DNA of 64,000 nt. It comes from Flavobacteriaceae bacterium CRH. Lineage in GTDB: Bacteria > Bacteroidota > Bacteroidia > Flavobacteriales > Flavobacteriaceae. Position numbers and translations under genes: made by a program. This document shows, one piece after another, positions 9,888 to 19,422 of the stretch. Position 1 is the stretch's first letter. Each line of letters starts with the position of its first letter. Location of the stretch: positions 1 through 64,000 of the forward strand of contig LMAJ01000002.1 in assembly GCA_001507425.1 (NCBI GenBank), written 5' to 3'. Under the pieces are notes generated by a model. It had not been told where the DNA came from, ran no database searches, and was given only the letters and a program-made list of their open reading frames with translations.

Positions 9888-11885
9888 TTATTTTTTCTCA
9901 GCTTTTAAATACTCTATGATGATCGAAATTTCGTCTGCCAGTTCGCTTGGGCTTCCAAAATAACCATTTGACATCCATCTTAAATTTCCGTTTTGGTCGA
10001 TGATCATTTTTTCCGGAATTCCAGAGAAATGAAATGCTTTTGCATATTTTTCGTACACTTCATCATATTTACCCGTTTTCGGATTTTTATTATCGTAAAG
10101 AATTGTAAAATCGAAGTTTTTTTCTTTAATGAAAGCCTGAGTTTTTTCTTTAAAATCTTTTATATATTCCTGAGTATCTATAAAATAGAATTTCACATTC
10201 TCATCAGCTTTGTATTTATTCACAGCCATATTCATTCCCGGCATCGCATTTTTACAAGGTCCGCACCACATAGCCCAAAAATCAAGCACTACAATTTTAC
10301 CTTTTTGGTCTGCCAGTTTTACTTTTCCACCACGGCTGCTTTCCATTTCAAATCCGCCGATTGGAAGATTTATTAATTCAGAAACCAATTTCTTTTTGTG
10401 TTCGTCAATATTACTTTCAGATTTAAATGAATTTAGGTACGCCTCATAAGCTGATTCATTACCTCCTTCTTTTAAGTAAATTGCTTTTAAAGAAGCGAGC
10501 ATTTCCGGAGTTGCTTTGTTTTCTCTAATGCTTATCGCTAATAATTCTTTGGCATCAAGTGTTTTGCCTTCTCTTAACAGCATTTTTGTGTAAACTGCGT
10601 TGTAAGAAGCATCTTTATAACCAAAAAATGGTTTAATTTTGTCTAAATATTTTCTTTCTAAATCGTAGTTTTTAAAAGCTTCCTGAAGTTTTGCATAGGT
10701 AAAATATTCTCTTGCGGCATAATTTAAGGCTTGCTCCTGCCATTGTTTTGGAGATACTTTTTGAACAAATTCTTTTGGAACTGTATTTTCTCTGTTTTCT
10801 AATTCTGTGATTATAATATCTGCATATTTTTTTAATATCGCTAAATCTGTTTTTTCAACTCCATCCTCATTTCTGTTAAACGGAATTGAAACCAAGTGCC
10901 ATGAATAGTCCAATAAATTAAAGTAAGAGACTTTTTTAACGCTGTTTAATGCGAAGTTGTAATCTTTATTTTTTACGATATAATTGTATGCAATGCTTTT
11001 GAATAATTTATCTCTGAAAAGGCTTTCTGTATCTGTTACTATATCTGAAAATTTTGCTTCCGGAAAGTTCTTTTCAAATTCAGTATATGCTTTTACTTTT
11101 TTATCAAAATCATTTTCAAAGAACATTTTTTTGATTTCGATATCACGTGCTAAAACTCCTTTTGGGTATTTTTTAAGTACTGATTGTTGTACGGAATCAA
11201 CAAAAGTTTTGTGTGCAGTCTGGTCTAATAAGCTAAGTGCTTTTATCACGTTATTTTGGTCCTGATTGTCTAATTCTGTAGTTAGTACAAAACGAACTTC
11301 TTTTTTTATACGTTCAGAAAAATCACCGCCTCTCACAATTTGAGCTACTTTCAATGCATTGTAAAAAATCTTTTTACGGCTTTCCGCATGGTATTGTAAT
11401 TCATAGTTTACCCACATTACGGCTACTGAATCGTTTTTAAAAGCAGTTTCGTCTACAATATTAGGAACATCATTTTCAAAAACCTTGTTGCGCAGCATTC
11501 CCCAGCCTATATAAGCTCCAGGTGATTTTGTAAGCATCCAGCTGTACGTAACAAGTCCGCCTTTATCAACTAAGGTATCCGAAGTGAAAATACAAGTTAT
11601 TAATGCTGCATGATCTGAAAGTTTTACTTTAGTCTGCCATTTTTTATCTGTAGTGGCTTTAAGATTAATATCCTTAATCTGCCATTTAAAATTATCATAG
11701 GTATATAGTCTTCCTGAAACCTGTTTTGCGTTTTTCAGAATAGTTGTTGCAGCATCATAGGTAATGGTAATTTCTTCTCCCGGATTTGGCTGTTCTGGCG
11801 AAACATCAAATATTTTGGTTTGATCCTGCGCAAACACAGACGCATTTACACTTATAAAAAGCGCTAATATTTTTAGTATTTTCAT
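9888..11885 (-). CDS. Large TlpA-like thioredoxin-domain protein
   Basis: Exported protein of 665 residues. The signal peptide ends at SVFAQ. A long alpha/beta N-terminal region, with TPR-like helices around residues 200-500, precedes a C-terminal TlpA/ResA thioredoxin domain with active site WCGPC (Cys541, Cys544). It is likely a periplasmic disulfide reductase or isomerase. The frame could start 7 codons earlier, but the ATG at 11885 begins a standard signal peptide. It lies 60 nt after susD, across a small hairpin, and 22 nt before the hydrolase, so it belongs to the SusCD operon. Electrons could come from the DsbD-like protein (inference). Confidence 0.9.
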   Translation of the reverse strand: MKILKILALFISVNASVFAQDQTKIFDVSPEQPNPGEEITITYDAATTILKNAKQVSGRLYTYDNFKWQIKDINLKATTDKKWQTKVKLSDHAALITCIFTSDTLVDKGGLVTYSWMLTKSPGAYIGWGMLRNKVFENDVPNIVDETAFKNDSVAVMWVNYELQYHAESRKKIFYNALKVAQIVRGGDFSERIKKEVRFVLTTELDNQDQNNVIKALSLLDQTAHKTFVDSVQQSVLKKYPKGVLARDIEIKKMFFENDFDKKVKAYTEFEKNFPEAKFSDIVTDTESLFRDKLFKSIAYNYIVKNKDYNFALNSVKKVSYFNLLDYSWHLVSIPFNRNEDGVEKTDLAILKKYADIIITELENRENTVPKEFVQKVSPKQWQEQALNYAAREYFTYAKLQEAFKNYDLERKYLDKIKPFFGYKDASYNAVYTKMLLREGKTLDAKELLAISIRENKATPEMLASLKAIYLKEGGNESAYEAYLNSFKSESNIDEHKKKLVSELINLPIGGFEMESSRGGKVKLADQKGKIVVLDFWAMWCGPCKNAMPGMNMAVNKYKADENVKFYFIDTQEYIKDFKEKTQAFIKEKNFDFTILYDNKNPKTGKYDEVYEKYAKAFHFSGIPEKMIIDQNGNLRWMSNGYFGSPSELADEISIIIEYLKAEKK

Positions 11886-11901
11886 TTTTTTTGATTTTAT
11901 A

Positions 11902-11929
11902 AGCACGCCTATGTAGGTGTAGGCGCGCT
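11902..11929 (-). other. Intercistronic hairpin between susD and the TlpA-like gene
   Basis: Arms AGCACGCCTA (11902-11911) and TAGGCGCGCT (11920-11929) pair at 9 of 10 positions and are GC-rich for this genome. No T-run follows on the minus strand, so it is more likely an RNA-stability or processing element than a terminator. Confidence 0.5.
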
Positions 11930-11945
11930 ATAAATAATTTTATTT

Positions 11946-13352
11946 TTAATTATTTTGTTTTAGATCTGGTGCATAATCAAAATAACTGGTGGCGAAAGGA
12001 AATTGATAACGATTACCGCCCGGCTCAATAGTATAAGTTTGATCGAGATAAGTATGTGTAATCGTTTTTGCAAATCTTGGGTCTTTGTTTAAACGTTTTA
12101 AATCTGCCCATCTAAAACCGCCTCTTCCCATTAATTCTTTTCGGCGTTCTGCCAAAACTTTAACAAGGGCATCGTTTGCATCAACAGCTGTTAAGTCTGT
12201 ATAATCTGCTGCTTTGAAACGTTTTTTTCTTAATGTATTAATCGTATTCATAGCGGCACCTGCTTCTCCGGCTCTTGCTTCGCATTCTGCCTTAATTACA
12301 TACATTTCAGGAACTGTTGGCCCTCCATTACGACCATCACCGGTTAAAAGTTCTTTAGCATAAGCTCTTCCCTGAGGAAGCGATCCGTAAGTCATTGTGT
12401 TTAAAGATCTGGTAAACAATTGGTATCTAAGATCTTTGGTATCAAATGAATTTAATAATTCGTCACTAAATGATAAAACTGTTGGTGCATACATATACGT
12501 ATTTGATTCTTTAGCCAGTATATTTTCAGTATCCTGAAAAGTTTTTGGCCATGAATAATCTCCTAAAGTTTCATAATCTTCTAAATTCATTAAGTTGTTT
12601 TGCAATGCCAATGCTGCATCTGCATTTTGCAATGCTTCTGCATAATCGCCCATGTACAAATTGGTTCTTGCCAAAAGAGCATAAGCTGAAGCTTTTGACG
12701 GAAACCATATGCTTCTTCCTGAATTTACCGGTTTTAATCCTGATGCAATTGCCTCTGTAAGGTCTTTTACAATAAGATCATAGGTTTCTTTTACTGATGC
12801 TCTTGTAATATTATCAGTTACTGTTGGCGTAGTTAAAAGCGGTATTCCCAAATCTGTTGCTGCGGTTGCAGGATCATAGGCTTTTCCGAATGCATTGATC
12901 AAGCTCAAAAATATATAAGCCCTATGTACCTGTGCTTCTCCTTTTATGGCTAAACGTTCTGCATCTGTACCGTTTTTACTGGTCATTACCTCAGAAATAA
13001 TTACATTACAAGTATACAATGAGGAATATAATGAATTCATATTGCTGTCAGTTTCTCCAACAGGAATAATTTCATCTGCCCATTTATAAGTTTGTACATA
13101 AGGTTTATAGTATGCTGAACCAGAATAATATTGATTAAAGTATGCTGCATGGTCATCACGCATTACAATATCATCTGAAGCTACATCAACTAAACCGTAA
13201 GTGTAATTAAATGTGCTGGCACCTTGCAAAAGATATCTGTAATTTACTGTTTCCTCAGGAATTAATTTACCTTCTGTCTGAATGTCTACGTAATTATCAC
13301 AACTTGTTAAAAGTGTAGATAAAACGCCTATGTATATTAAATATTTTTTCAT
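11946..13352 (-). CDS. SusD/RagB family outer-membrane lipoprotein
   Basis: Substrate-binding lipoprotein of 468 residues that caps its SusC partner at the cell surface. The lipobox LLTSC puts the lipidated cysteine at residue 18. Helical TPR-like repeats are visible, with the usual family features: FLSLINAFGKAY near one third, the AEARAG-like segment KAECEARAGEAGAAMNTINT, and the RRKELMGRGGFRWADLKRLN motif near the C-terminus. It starts 10 nt after susC and is surely cotranscribed with it. The substrate cannot be read from sequence. The neighbouring peptidase and redox genes favour a peptide or protein-derived ligand over a glycan, because no glycosidase or lyase gene is present. Confidence 0.93.
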   Translation of the reverse strand: MKKYLIYIGVLSTLLTSCDNYVDIQTEGKLIPEETVNYRYLLQGASTFNYTYGLVDVASDDIVMRDDHAAYFNQYYSGSAYYKPYVQTYKWADEIIPVGETDSNMNSLYSSLYTCNVIISEVMTSKNGTDAERLAIKGEAQVHRAYIFLSLINAFGKAYDPATAATDLGIPLLTTPTVTDNITRASVKETYDLIVKDLTEAIASGLKPVNSGRSIWFPSKASAYALLARTNLYMGDYAEALQNADAALALQNNLMNLEDYETLGDYSWPKTFQDTENILAKESNTYMYAPTVLSFSDELLNSFDTKDLRYQLFTRSLNTMTYGSLPQGRAYAKELLTGDGRNGGPTVPEMYVIKAECEARAGEAGAAMNTINTLRKKRFKAADYTDLTAVDANDALVKVLAERRKELMGRGGFRWADLKRLNKDPRFAKTITHTYLDQTYTIEPGGNRYQFPFATSYFDYAPDLKQNN

Positions 13353-13362
13353 GTTGCCGCTT

Positions 13363-16300
13363 TTAAAAATTAAAATTGAATCCCATTGAATACATTGCTG
13401 TTGGTGGTAATTTCATTTGGTTACCAGTAAGAGGTAAAAAGTCAGGATCGATATTATCGTTGTTTTTTCTCCATATAATTCCTAAGTTTCTTGCAGAACA
13501 GGTCAATGAAGCATTATCAATAAAAGTATTAGCAAACAATTCTGACAGATCATATTTTAATGAAACTTCTTTGAAACGAATGTGATCACCATCGATTACG
13601 CGATTATCACTAAATCTGTAACGTGCGAAACTGTAGCCCGACATTCCTCTTACTCCAGGAACGTTTGTTGTTGCTTCGTCTCCCGGATTTCTCCATCTTT
13701 GATCGACATCAGAATTTAAATCATAACCTTTAAAACTTCCGTATCTGTCTACGTACATATCAAAAGATGGTTTAAACAAAACATAATCTAATTTGTATGT
13801 CGCTAAAAGATAAAGAGAAAGCTTTTTATAGGTTAAATTAGCACTTAAACTTCCGTAATACTTTGGTGTAGAAGTTCCCATGTATTTCATATCTTCAATG
13901 TTGGTCAACGTTGTATTTGATTGTACAATGTCTCCATTTCTGTCATAAACCTGCACAGATCCTGCATTATTTAATCCAGCATTTCTAAAAGCAAAAACAC
14001 TATTAGTTCCGTAACCAAGAATTGGTGCTGTACTTCCTGAACCGTTTAGGATATTTGTAAAATTAGCATATCTAGAATCTGTAACTTCGTTTGTATTATA
14101 AGACGTAACCAGATTTAAATTAAATTCAAAATCTTTGGATCTAACGATAATTGCATTTAAATTGAAATCAATTCCATGTCCCTCTAAAGTGGATGTGTTT
14201 CTTACTAACATACTGTTTGGAACTCCATAAAAAGGAGAAACCGGGAATTCCTGAATTAAATCTTTACTATTTTTTTTATAGTATTCGATAGTTCCGTTTA
14301 AACGATAATTAAACATCGTAAAATCAAGACCAAAATTCATAATACCTGTTTTTTCCCAACGCAATGCCGGATTGGCTGCTGCCGAAACAAAAGCGTAAGG
14401 CTGTTGTGAAACATAGTCAACATCTGCAAGAGAAATATTTGTAAAAGGAAAAGTTGTTAAACTAATGTTTCCATTGTATCCGTAACTTGCTCTAAAACTT
14501 AAATTATCAAATAAAGTTACATTTTTCATGAAATTTTCTTTAATGATATTCCATTTAAAACCTGTTGACCATAAAGGTGTTCTTCTATAACTTTTATCTA
14601 CTCCAAAATTGTTATAATCGTCTAAACGTGCACTTCCTGAAATGGTGTATTTATTATCATAGCTATATGATGCATTTCCGTAATATGATAAAAAGCGGCG
14701 TGTCTGGCTTTTTAATGAATTATTATAACTTACGCCCTGCGCATAACCATAAATAGTGTTAGGCGTATTTGACGGAAGATCTATAGAAGTTTGTGCTGTT
14801 TCATTATATCCGTATAATGTACCTGTTCGGTTCGATTCTTTGGTTTCTCTAAACTCAATACCTCCAAGAACATCTATCGAATGTTTATTTGCCAAAAGCG
14901 TATTGTAAACTAATTGGCCTCTTCCTGTATAACTGTCTTTACCAAATCTTGAACCCTGATTAATTCCTCCTAACGGAACTCCGTGAACAAGCTCATTTGT
15001 AGACGGATCAATAGTAGTATACTGATTGACCATGTCTCTGGCAAAATAAGTATTGGCGTTAGAGAATTTATTGTTGTCCAGATTAGATTTTTCAATATAA
15101 TAAGTTCCAACAGCATCTAAACCTTTTAATAAGGGTGCGGTAACTGATATATTAGCAGAATAATTTTGCTCTTTTAAGTTCGTGTCAGCATTATTCAACT
15201 CGTCAATATAATTGTATGTCCAGGGTAAATATCCCTGACTTTGTAATCTTTGCGAATCTGCACTATAAAAACGTCTTTCGAATGATACTGAATTTCCAGC
15301 ATTATCTACTATTTCATTGTACGGCAAAAACGTAGACGTAGAAGGTATTAATGGCGTTAACCCTAAACCATTTTGTGTATAATTAAAAAACGAACCTTTT
15401 AAACTTGTACTTACTTTTAAGTAATTTAATAATTTAAAATCCTGATTTACAGTAAAAGTCATACGTTTACCACCAGTACCAATAGCTTGTGTTTTTTCGT
15501 TAGAAAAAGAGGCTGATGTAAAATAGGTATAATCATTTTCGCCTCCGCTAAAAGAAAAATCATAGGAATTTGACTCTGATGGACGCATTAAATATTGTGT
15601 TATCTGATCGTAATTATTTCGTCCTCTTAAAATATCAAGCTGCTCATTTTTTTGAGCGGTTGTAATTGTCCCTCTTTTTTCCTGAAACATATACTCTACT
15701 CCCTGGCTGATTGGTGTTGAGTAGTATAAACTACCCGCAGCCGCGGCAGGATCTGAAATAACACCTTTATCTACTAATTCCTGCTCCAGATTTAAAACCT
15801 GAGAAGAATTCATTAATGGCAGTTTTGATAAAGAAGCTTTATCGGCAATAGCATAATTTTGAGAAGCACTAAATCTGGTTTTTCCTTTTCTCCCTTTTTT
15901 AGTTTCGATGACCATAACGCCATTAGCAGATCTTGCACCATAAATAGAAGCCGCAGCAGCATCTTTTAAGAACGTTATTTTCTCAATATCTTTCGGGTTT
16001 ATGGTTCTGATGTCTAACTCGGTTGGAGTACCATCTAAAATAATCAACGGCATGCTGTTCGCATTATAGGTAGACTGTCCTCTAATTCTAAAATTGTAGC
16101 TTCCTTTTCCTTGGGTTTCGCCAAATAAATTACTGTAAACAAATGAATTATCAGCATCTAAAACATCAATAGCCAAACCTGCAACCTGACCTTCTAACTG
16201 ATGCATTACATTTGATACCGGAATTTTTTCTAAATCTTTTGCTGTAATTACAGCTACAGATCCGGTTGAACGATTTTTTGAAATTTTTTGATATCCGTTA

Positions 16301-16956
16301 TTCACGACAATTTCGCTCATTACAGACACTTTTTCTTTGGCAGTAATTATAAGATTGGACCGACCATCAATATCTAATTTACCAGTTTCGATGGTTAATC
16401 CTGAAACTTCAATTTTTCCGTTTGCTGGTGCGCCGTGCAAAACAAAACTACCATCAAAATCAGTTACAGCTCCAATTCTGGTTCCTGTAACCCAAACATT
16501 TATTCCCGGAAAAGGTTCGCCCTTACTATTGATAACGCTACCACGAACTTCGATAGCTCCGGTACCTTTGTTTTCTTTTGCAGTTGATGCAACTACAATT
16601 GTTTTATCCTGAATACTATAAGAAAATGGCTGACCTTCAAATAATATATTTAAAGCCTCAGTAACGCTTTTCTTTTGAATATTTAAGTTTACTGTTTTTG
16701 CATTTTCAAATATCTTAACATTATAAAAGAAAACATATCCTGTTTGCTTTGTAATGCTCGCAAATGCTTTTTGAAAACTAAGATTAGTTCCTTCAATTGT
16801 TACCGTATTTGCAGTTTGTGCCGTTGCTGAATAGGCCGAAAAGAGGAAAAATAAAATATACAAATATTTTAAATAGCTGGTCTTTTTAGCTTTCAATGTG
16901 CCCTGTGGTTCTGAACCCGGGTACTTAGTTAATTTTTGATTAGTTAAAAAATTCAT
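13363..16956 (-). CDS. SusC/RagA TonB-linked transporter with STN signalling domain
   Basis: Outer-membrane TonB-dependent importer of 1197 residues. A long N-terminal leader ends at SATAQ (about residue 47). An STN (secretin/TonB short) domain follows at about 50-118, then a carboxypeptidase-regulatory-like domain (about 135-215), the plug with the family motif IRGQSTYNANSMPLIILDG, and the 22-strand barrel ending in aromatic GFNFNF. The STN domain marks a transducer that signals occupancy to the FecR-type anti-sigma factor encoded just upstream, so the transporter is likely self-regulated by its substrate. It lies 123 nt after fecR, with a hairpin in the gap, and 10 nt before susD. Confidence 0.94.
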   Translation of the reverse strand: MNFLTNQKLTKYPGSEPQGTLKAKKTSYLKYLYILFFLFSAYSATAQTANTVTIEGTNLSFQKAFASITKQTGYVFFYNVKIFENAKTVNLNIQKKSVTEALNILFEGQPFSYSIQDKTIVVASTAKENKGTGAIEVRGSVINSKGEPFPGINVWVTGTRIGAVTDFDGSFVLHGAPANGKIEVSGLTIETGKLDIDGRSNLIITAKEKVSVMSEIVVNNGYQKISKNRSTGSVAVITAKDLEKIPVSNVMHQLEGQVAGLAIDVLDADNSFVYSNLFGETQGKGSYNFRIRGQSTYNANSMPLIILDGTPTELDIRTINPKDIEKITFLKDAAAASIYGARSANGVMVIETKKGRKGKTRFSASQNYAIADKASLSKLPLMNSSQVLNLEQELVDKGVISDPAAAAGSLYYSTPISQGVEYMFQEKRGTITTAQKNEQLDILRGRNNYDQITQYLMRPSESNSYDFSFSGGENDYTYFTSASFSNEKTQAIGTGGKRMTFTVNQDFKLLNYLKVSTSLKGSFFNYTQNGLGLTPLIPSTSTFLPYNEIVDNAGNSVSFERRFYSADSQRLQSQGYLPWTYNYIDELNNADTNLKEQNYSANISVTAPLLKGLDAVGTYYIEKSNLDNNKFSNANTYFARDMVNQYTTIDPSTNELVHGVPLGGINQGSRFGKDSYTGRGQLVYNTLLANKHSIDVLGGIEFRETKESNRTGTLYGYNETAQTSIDLPSNTPNTIYGYAQGVSYNNSLKSQTRRFLSYYGNASYSYDNKYTISGSARLDDYNNFGVDKSYRRTPLWSTGFKWNIIKENFMKNVTLFDNLSFRASYGYNGNISLTTFPFTNISLADVDYVSQQPYAFVSAAANPALRWEKTGIMNFGLDFTMFNYRLNGTIEYYKKNSKDLIQEFPVSPFYGVPNSMLVRNTSTLEGHGIDFNLNAIIVRSKDFEFNLNLVTSYNTNEVTDSRYANFTNILNGSGSTAPILGYGTNSVFAFRNAGLNNAGSVQVYDRNGDIVQSNTTLTNIEDMKYMGTSTPKYYGSLSANLTYKKLSLYLLATYKLDYVLFKPSFDMYVDRYGSFKGYDLNSDVDQRWRNPGDEATTNVPGVRGMSGYSFARYRFSDNRVIDGDHIRFKEVSLKYDLSELFANTFIDNASLTCSARNLGIIWRKNNDNIDPDFLPLTGNQMKLPPTAMYSMGFNFNF

Positions 16957-17020
16957 TACATTTGAATCGGTTAGTTTAATAATAGAATCGGTTTAAATTT
17001 TATTTAGAACTACACTACAC

Positions 17021-17050
17021 AAGTCCAAGGCGCTCGAACGCTTTGGGCTT
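17021..17050. other. Hairpin in the fecR-susC gap
   Basis: AAGTCCAAGGCG (17021-17032) pairs with CGCTTTGGGCTT (17039-17050), 10 of 12 positions plus possible G-U pairs, with a 6-nt loop. A T-run (17049-17055) follows on the plus strand only. As a terminator it would therefore stop plus-strand (antisense) transcription. In the susC mRNA it would be a leader hairpin. Confidence 0.55.
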
Positions 17051-17079
17051 TTTTTGTGAAGTTCTTGTTGCACGTAAAA

Positions 17080-18189
17080 TTACTGTGTCACAATTACCTC
17101 CTTTCCTGAAACTTTAAAGTGTACGTCTTTGCTTTCCAGCATTTTCAGCACCTGATTTAATTTTAAGTCTTTTTGAATTGCGCCCTGAAACCTTTCATCC
17201 GGAATTTTGCCTTTGTAAACCACATCGACATCATACCATCTTTCAATTTCGCGCATGATTTCATCGCACTTGGCATTTTCAAAATAGAAAAGCCTGTTTT
17301 TCCACGCTACCGAAGATTCAGTATTTACGTCGGCAATTTTCATCACATGGTTATCTGTAAATACCAAAACCTGTTGTCCCGGTTTTACCAACATTGAATT
17401 ATCGTTTTCTGTAATTTTAATTTTTCCTTCAAGCAAAGTCGTTTTAATATTAGGTTCATTTAAATAGGCTTTAATATTAAAATGAGTTCCTAAAACTTCA
17501 ACTTCCTGACCGTTTGAGAAAACTTTAAATGGCATTTTTTCATTATGGGCCACTTCAAAATAAGCTTCTCCGGTTAAGGTTACTGATCTTTCGTTTCCGC
17601 TAAAATAGGTTGGGTATTTTAATGAAGATCCGGCATTCATCCAGACATTGGTTCCGTCGGGTAATTCAATTTGAAATGTTTTTCCGTTTGCCGTTACCAA
17701 AGTATTATAGGCAATTTCACCCTGATGTTCTGCCTTAGTTCCTTCATAACGAATCTGGCCGTCTTTGTCTTTGGTAATAACCGCATTGTCCTGATTGGCC
17801 ACAACTCCGTTTTTATGATCGCTCAAAATAACCGTTGTACCGTCAGATAAAGTAAGCGTAACACCTTCTGTTGGTTTGCTTTCAACAATAGTAGTTTGTT
17901 GTGTTGTAGTGTTGTAGTTGAAATACGAAATACCTATTAGCAAAGCTACAGAAGCTGCAATGGCATATTTGTAATACGCTTTTCTATTTTTCTTTGGAGT
18001 TATTTCTCTATTGACTGCTTTCCACGCAAGATCAACATCAACCTCTTCAATATCGCTTTCGAAGTTATTTTGAACTCTTTTATAATATTCCCTGTTTGAG
18101 TCAGACTCATTGTACCATGCATCAAAAATTGATTCTTCTTCTGGGGAAAGAGTATCGTTTATTTTCTTTATGATCAGTTTAAATTCCAT
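17080..18189 (-). CDS. FecR family anti-sigma factor
   Basis: Inner-membrane regulator of 369 residues. A cytosolic N-terminal sigma-binding region (1-70) has the DTLSPEEESIFDAWYNES pattern. A single membrane helix lies at about 74-92, the periplasmic FecR domain at about 165-260 (TYFSGNERSVTLTGEAYFEV), and a C-terminal DUF4974-type domain at about 300-369. It should hold the ECF sigma encoded 134 nt upstream until the STN domain of the neighbouring SusC signals. The order sigma, fecR, susC, susD is the classical trans-envelope arrangement in Bacteroidota. Confidence 0.94.
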   Translation of the reverse strand: MEFKLIIKKINDTLSPEEESIFDAWYNESDSNREYYKRVQNNFESDIEEVDVDLAWKAVNREITPKKNRKAYYKYAIAASVALLIGISYFNYNTTTQQTTIVESKPTEGVTLTLSDGTTVILSDHKNGVVANQDNAVITKDKDGQIRYEGTKAEHQGEIAYNTLVTANGKTFQIELPDGTNVWMNAGSSLKYPTYFSGNERSVTLTGEAYFEVAHNEKMPFKVFSNGQEVEVLGTHFNIKAYLNEPNIKTTLLEGKIKITENDNSMLVKPGQQVLVFTDNHVMKIADVNTESSVAWKNRLFYFENAKCDEIMREIERWYDVDVVYKGKIPDERFQGAIQKDLKLNQVLKMLESKDVHFKVSGKEVIVTQ

Positions 18190-18323
18190 TTGCAGAATCT
18201 CTTTAAATTAACAATTACTTGATGTAATTTATAACTAAGACAACTGAAACAGATTAATGGGTGACAAAAGATTAAGAAAAAATAAAGAAATAATTAAAAA
18301 AAAGTGTATTAGTAAAATCTTTC

Positions 18324-18887
18324 TTATAAATGACGAAGAAATAATGCTAATAATAAAGGTATCGATTCACCAATTTTGAGTTTGGCCCTTTTAAGCTGTG
18401 TTTTAACTGTATTTACAGAAATACCCATTTCATCGGCAATTTCATTATACTTATAATTTTCAACAAATTTAAGTTTGAAAATTTGCTGCATGCTTTCCGG
18501 AAAACTTTCAACGATTTTTAAAATCTGTCTGTAAACGATTGCTTTTTCATCTTCAGAAATGAAATCTAGATCTTCTTCTAAAAGCAACGCCGAATTTAAA
18601 TCGATTAAATTTAAATCATCTGTAATTTTAAGTGATTTGAGATAATTCAAACATTTATTTCGCACCATCGCAAAAAGATAGGCTTTTAGTGAAGTTTTGA
18701 TTTCGATATTTTTTGCATTTTCCCATAAGGAGATAAATACTTCCTGTACCACATCTTCACTGGCTTGCTGATCGAACAGAAAATTATTGGCATAGACAAC
18801 TAACCCTTTATAATAATGATTGAATACATTTTTATAAACGGATTTGTTTTGATTTTTAAGTTCCTCTAAGACAATATTTATATCCAA
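18324..18887 (-). CDS. RNA polymerase ECF sigma factor
   Basis: Cytosolic sigma-70 family factor of 187 residues. Region 2 is visible in QEVFISLWENAKNIEIKTSLKAYLFAMVRNKCLNYL (part), and region 4 helix-turn-helix in YNEIADEMGISVNTVKTQLKRA. I choose a TTG start at 18887, not the upstream ATG at 18986. The extra 33 residues would be unusually hydrophobic for a sigma N-terminus, and a good promoter match (18926-18956) lies inside that extension. It heads the sigma-FecR-SusCD locus and is expected to transcribe susC, possibly with autoregulation. Confidence 0.88.
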   Translation of the reverse strand: MDINIVLEELKNQNKSVYKNVFNHYYKGLVVYANNFLFDQQASEDVVQEVFISLWENAKNIEIKTSLKAYLFAMVRNKCLNYLKSLKITDDLNLIDLNSALLLEEDLDFISEDEKAIVYRQILKIVESFPESMQQIFKLKFVENYKYNEIADEMGISVNTVKTQLKRAKLKIGESIPLLLALFLRHL

Positions 18888-18925
18888 TGTAATATTTAAG
18901 TAAAGATTAATTATGATACAAAAAA

Positions 18926-18956
18926 CAAATCTATATAAATTTAAGTTATCAGCAAA
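18926..18956 (-). promoter_or_regulatory. Promoter of the ECF sigma gene
   Basis: On the minus strand TTTG (18956-18953), 19 nt, then TAGATTTG (18933-18926): the Bacteroidota TTTG-N19-TAnnTTTG primary-sigma consensus. The predicted start site would lie near 18920, giving a leader of about 33 nt to the TTG start at 18887. Confidence 0.7.
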
Positions 18957-19422
18957 TATCAATTGAATTTCTCTGAATAATCTCAAAAATTACGATACTA
19001 TTTAATCTATATTTAGAATATCATAAAAATTCGATATTTTAATTATATTAAAAAGACAATATTAGTACTTATCCTACCCTATTAAAATAAGGCTTTAGTA
19101 CTATTTATCTTAACTGATTGTGGTAATATATTGTATATACGTAAGATTTATGCTTTTCGTTTTAAAAAAAAAACAATTTTATTACTTCTTTAAACTGCTT
19201 TTTAAAGGGTATTTATTCGGTAATTTTTTGATGCTACTATTTTTATATCTTTGATTTTAATTCGAGTGTCTGTCGAAGTCGAAGATCTCTTTGTATTAAA
19301 GCCTTCTGCTTCGCTCCGGATAACATCAGGTTGCAATTATCCTGAATTACATTATCCAATAAAATACCAAGTCGAAAGGCTGCACTTATTTCCAAAAACA
19401 AGTTAAAAACCGATTCGAAATT
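18957..19422. other. Intergenic region between divergent regulators
   Basis: No convincing gene. It holds a possible -7 box TATCTTTG (19246-19253) for the plus-strand regulator and a degenerate piece of the family B repeat around 19270-19320. The rest is very AT-rich. Confidence 0.6.

Noticed and set aside
18888..18986. N-terminal extension of the ECF sigma factor from the ATG at 18986
   Set aside because: A promoter match lies inside it and the residues are hydrophobic, unlike sigma N-termini. TTG at 18887 is preferred.
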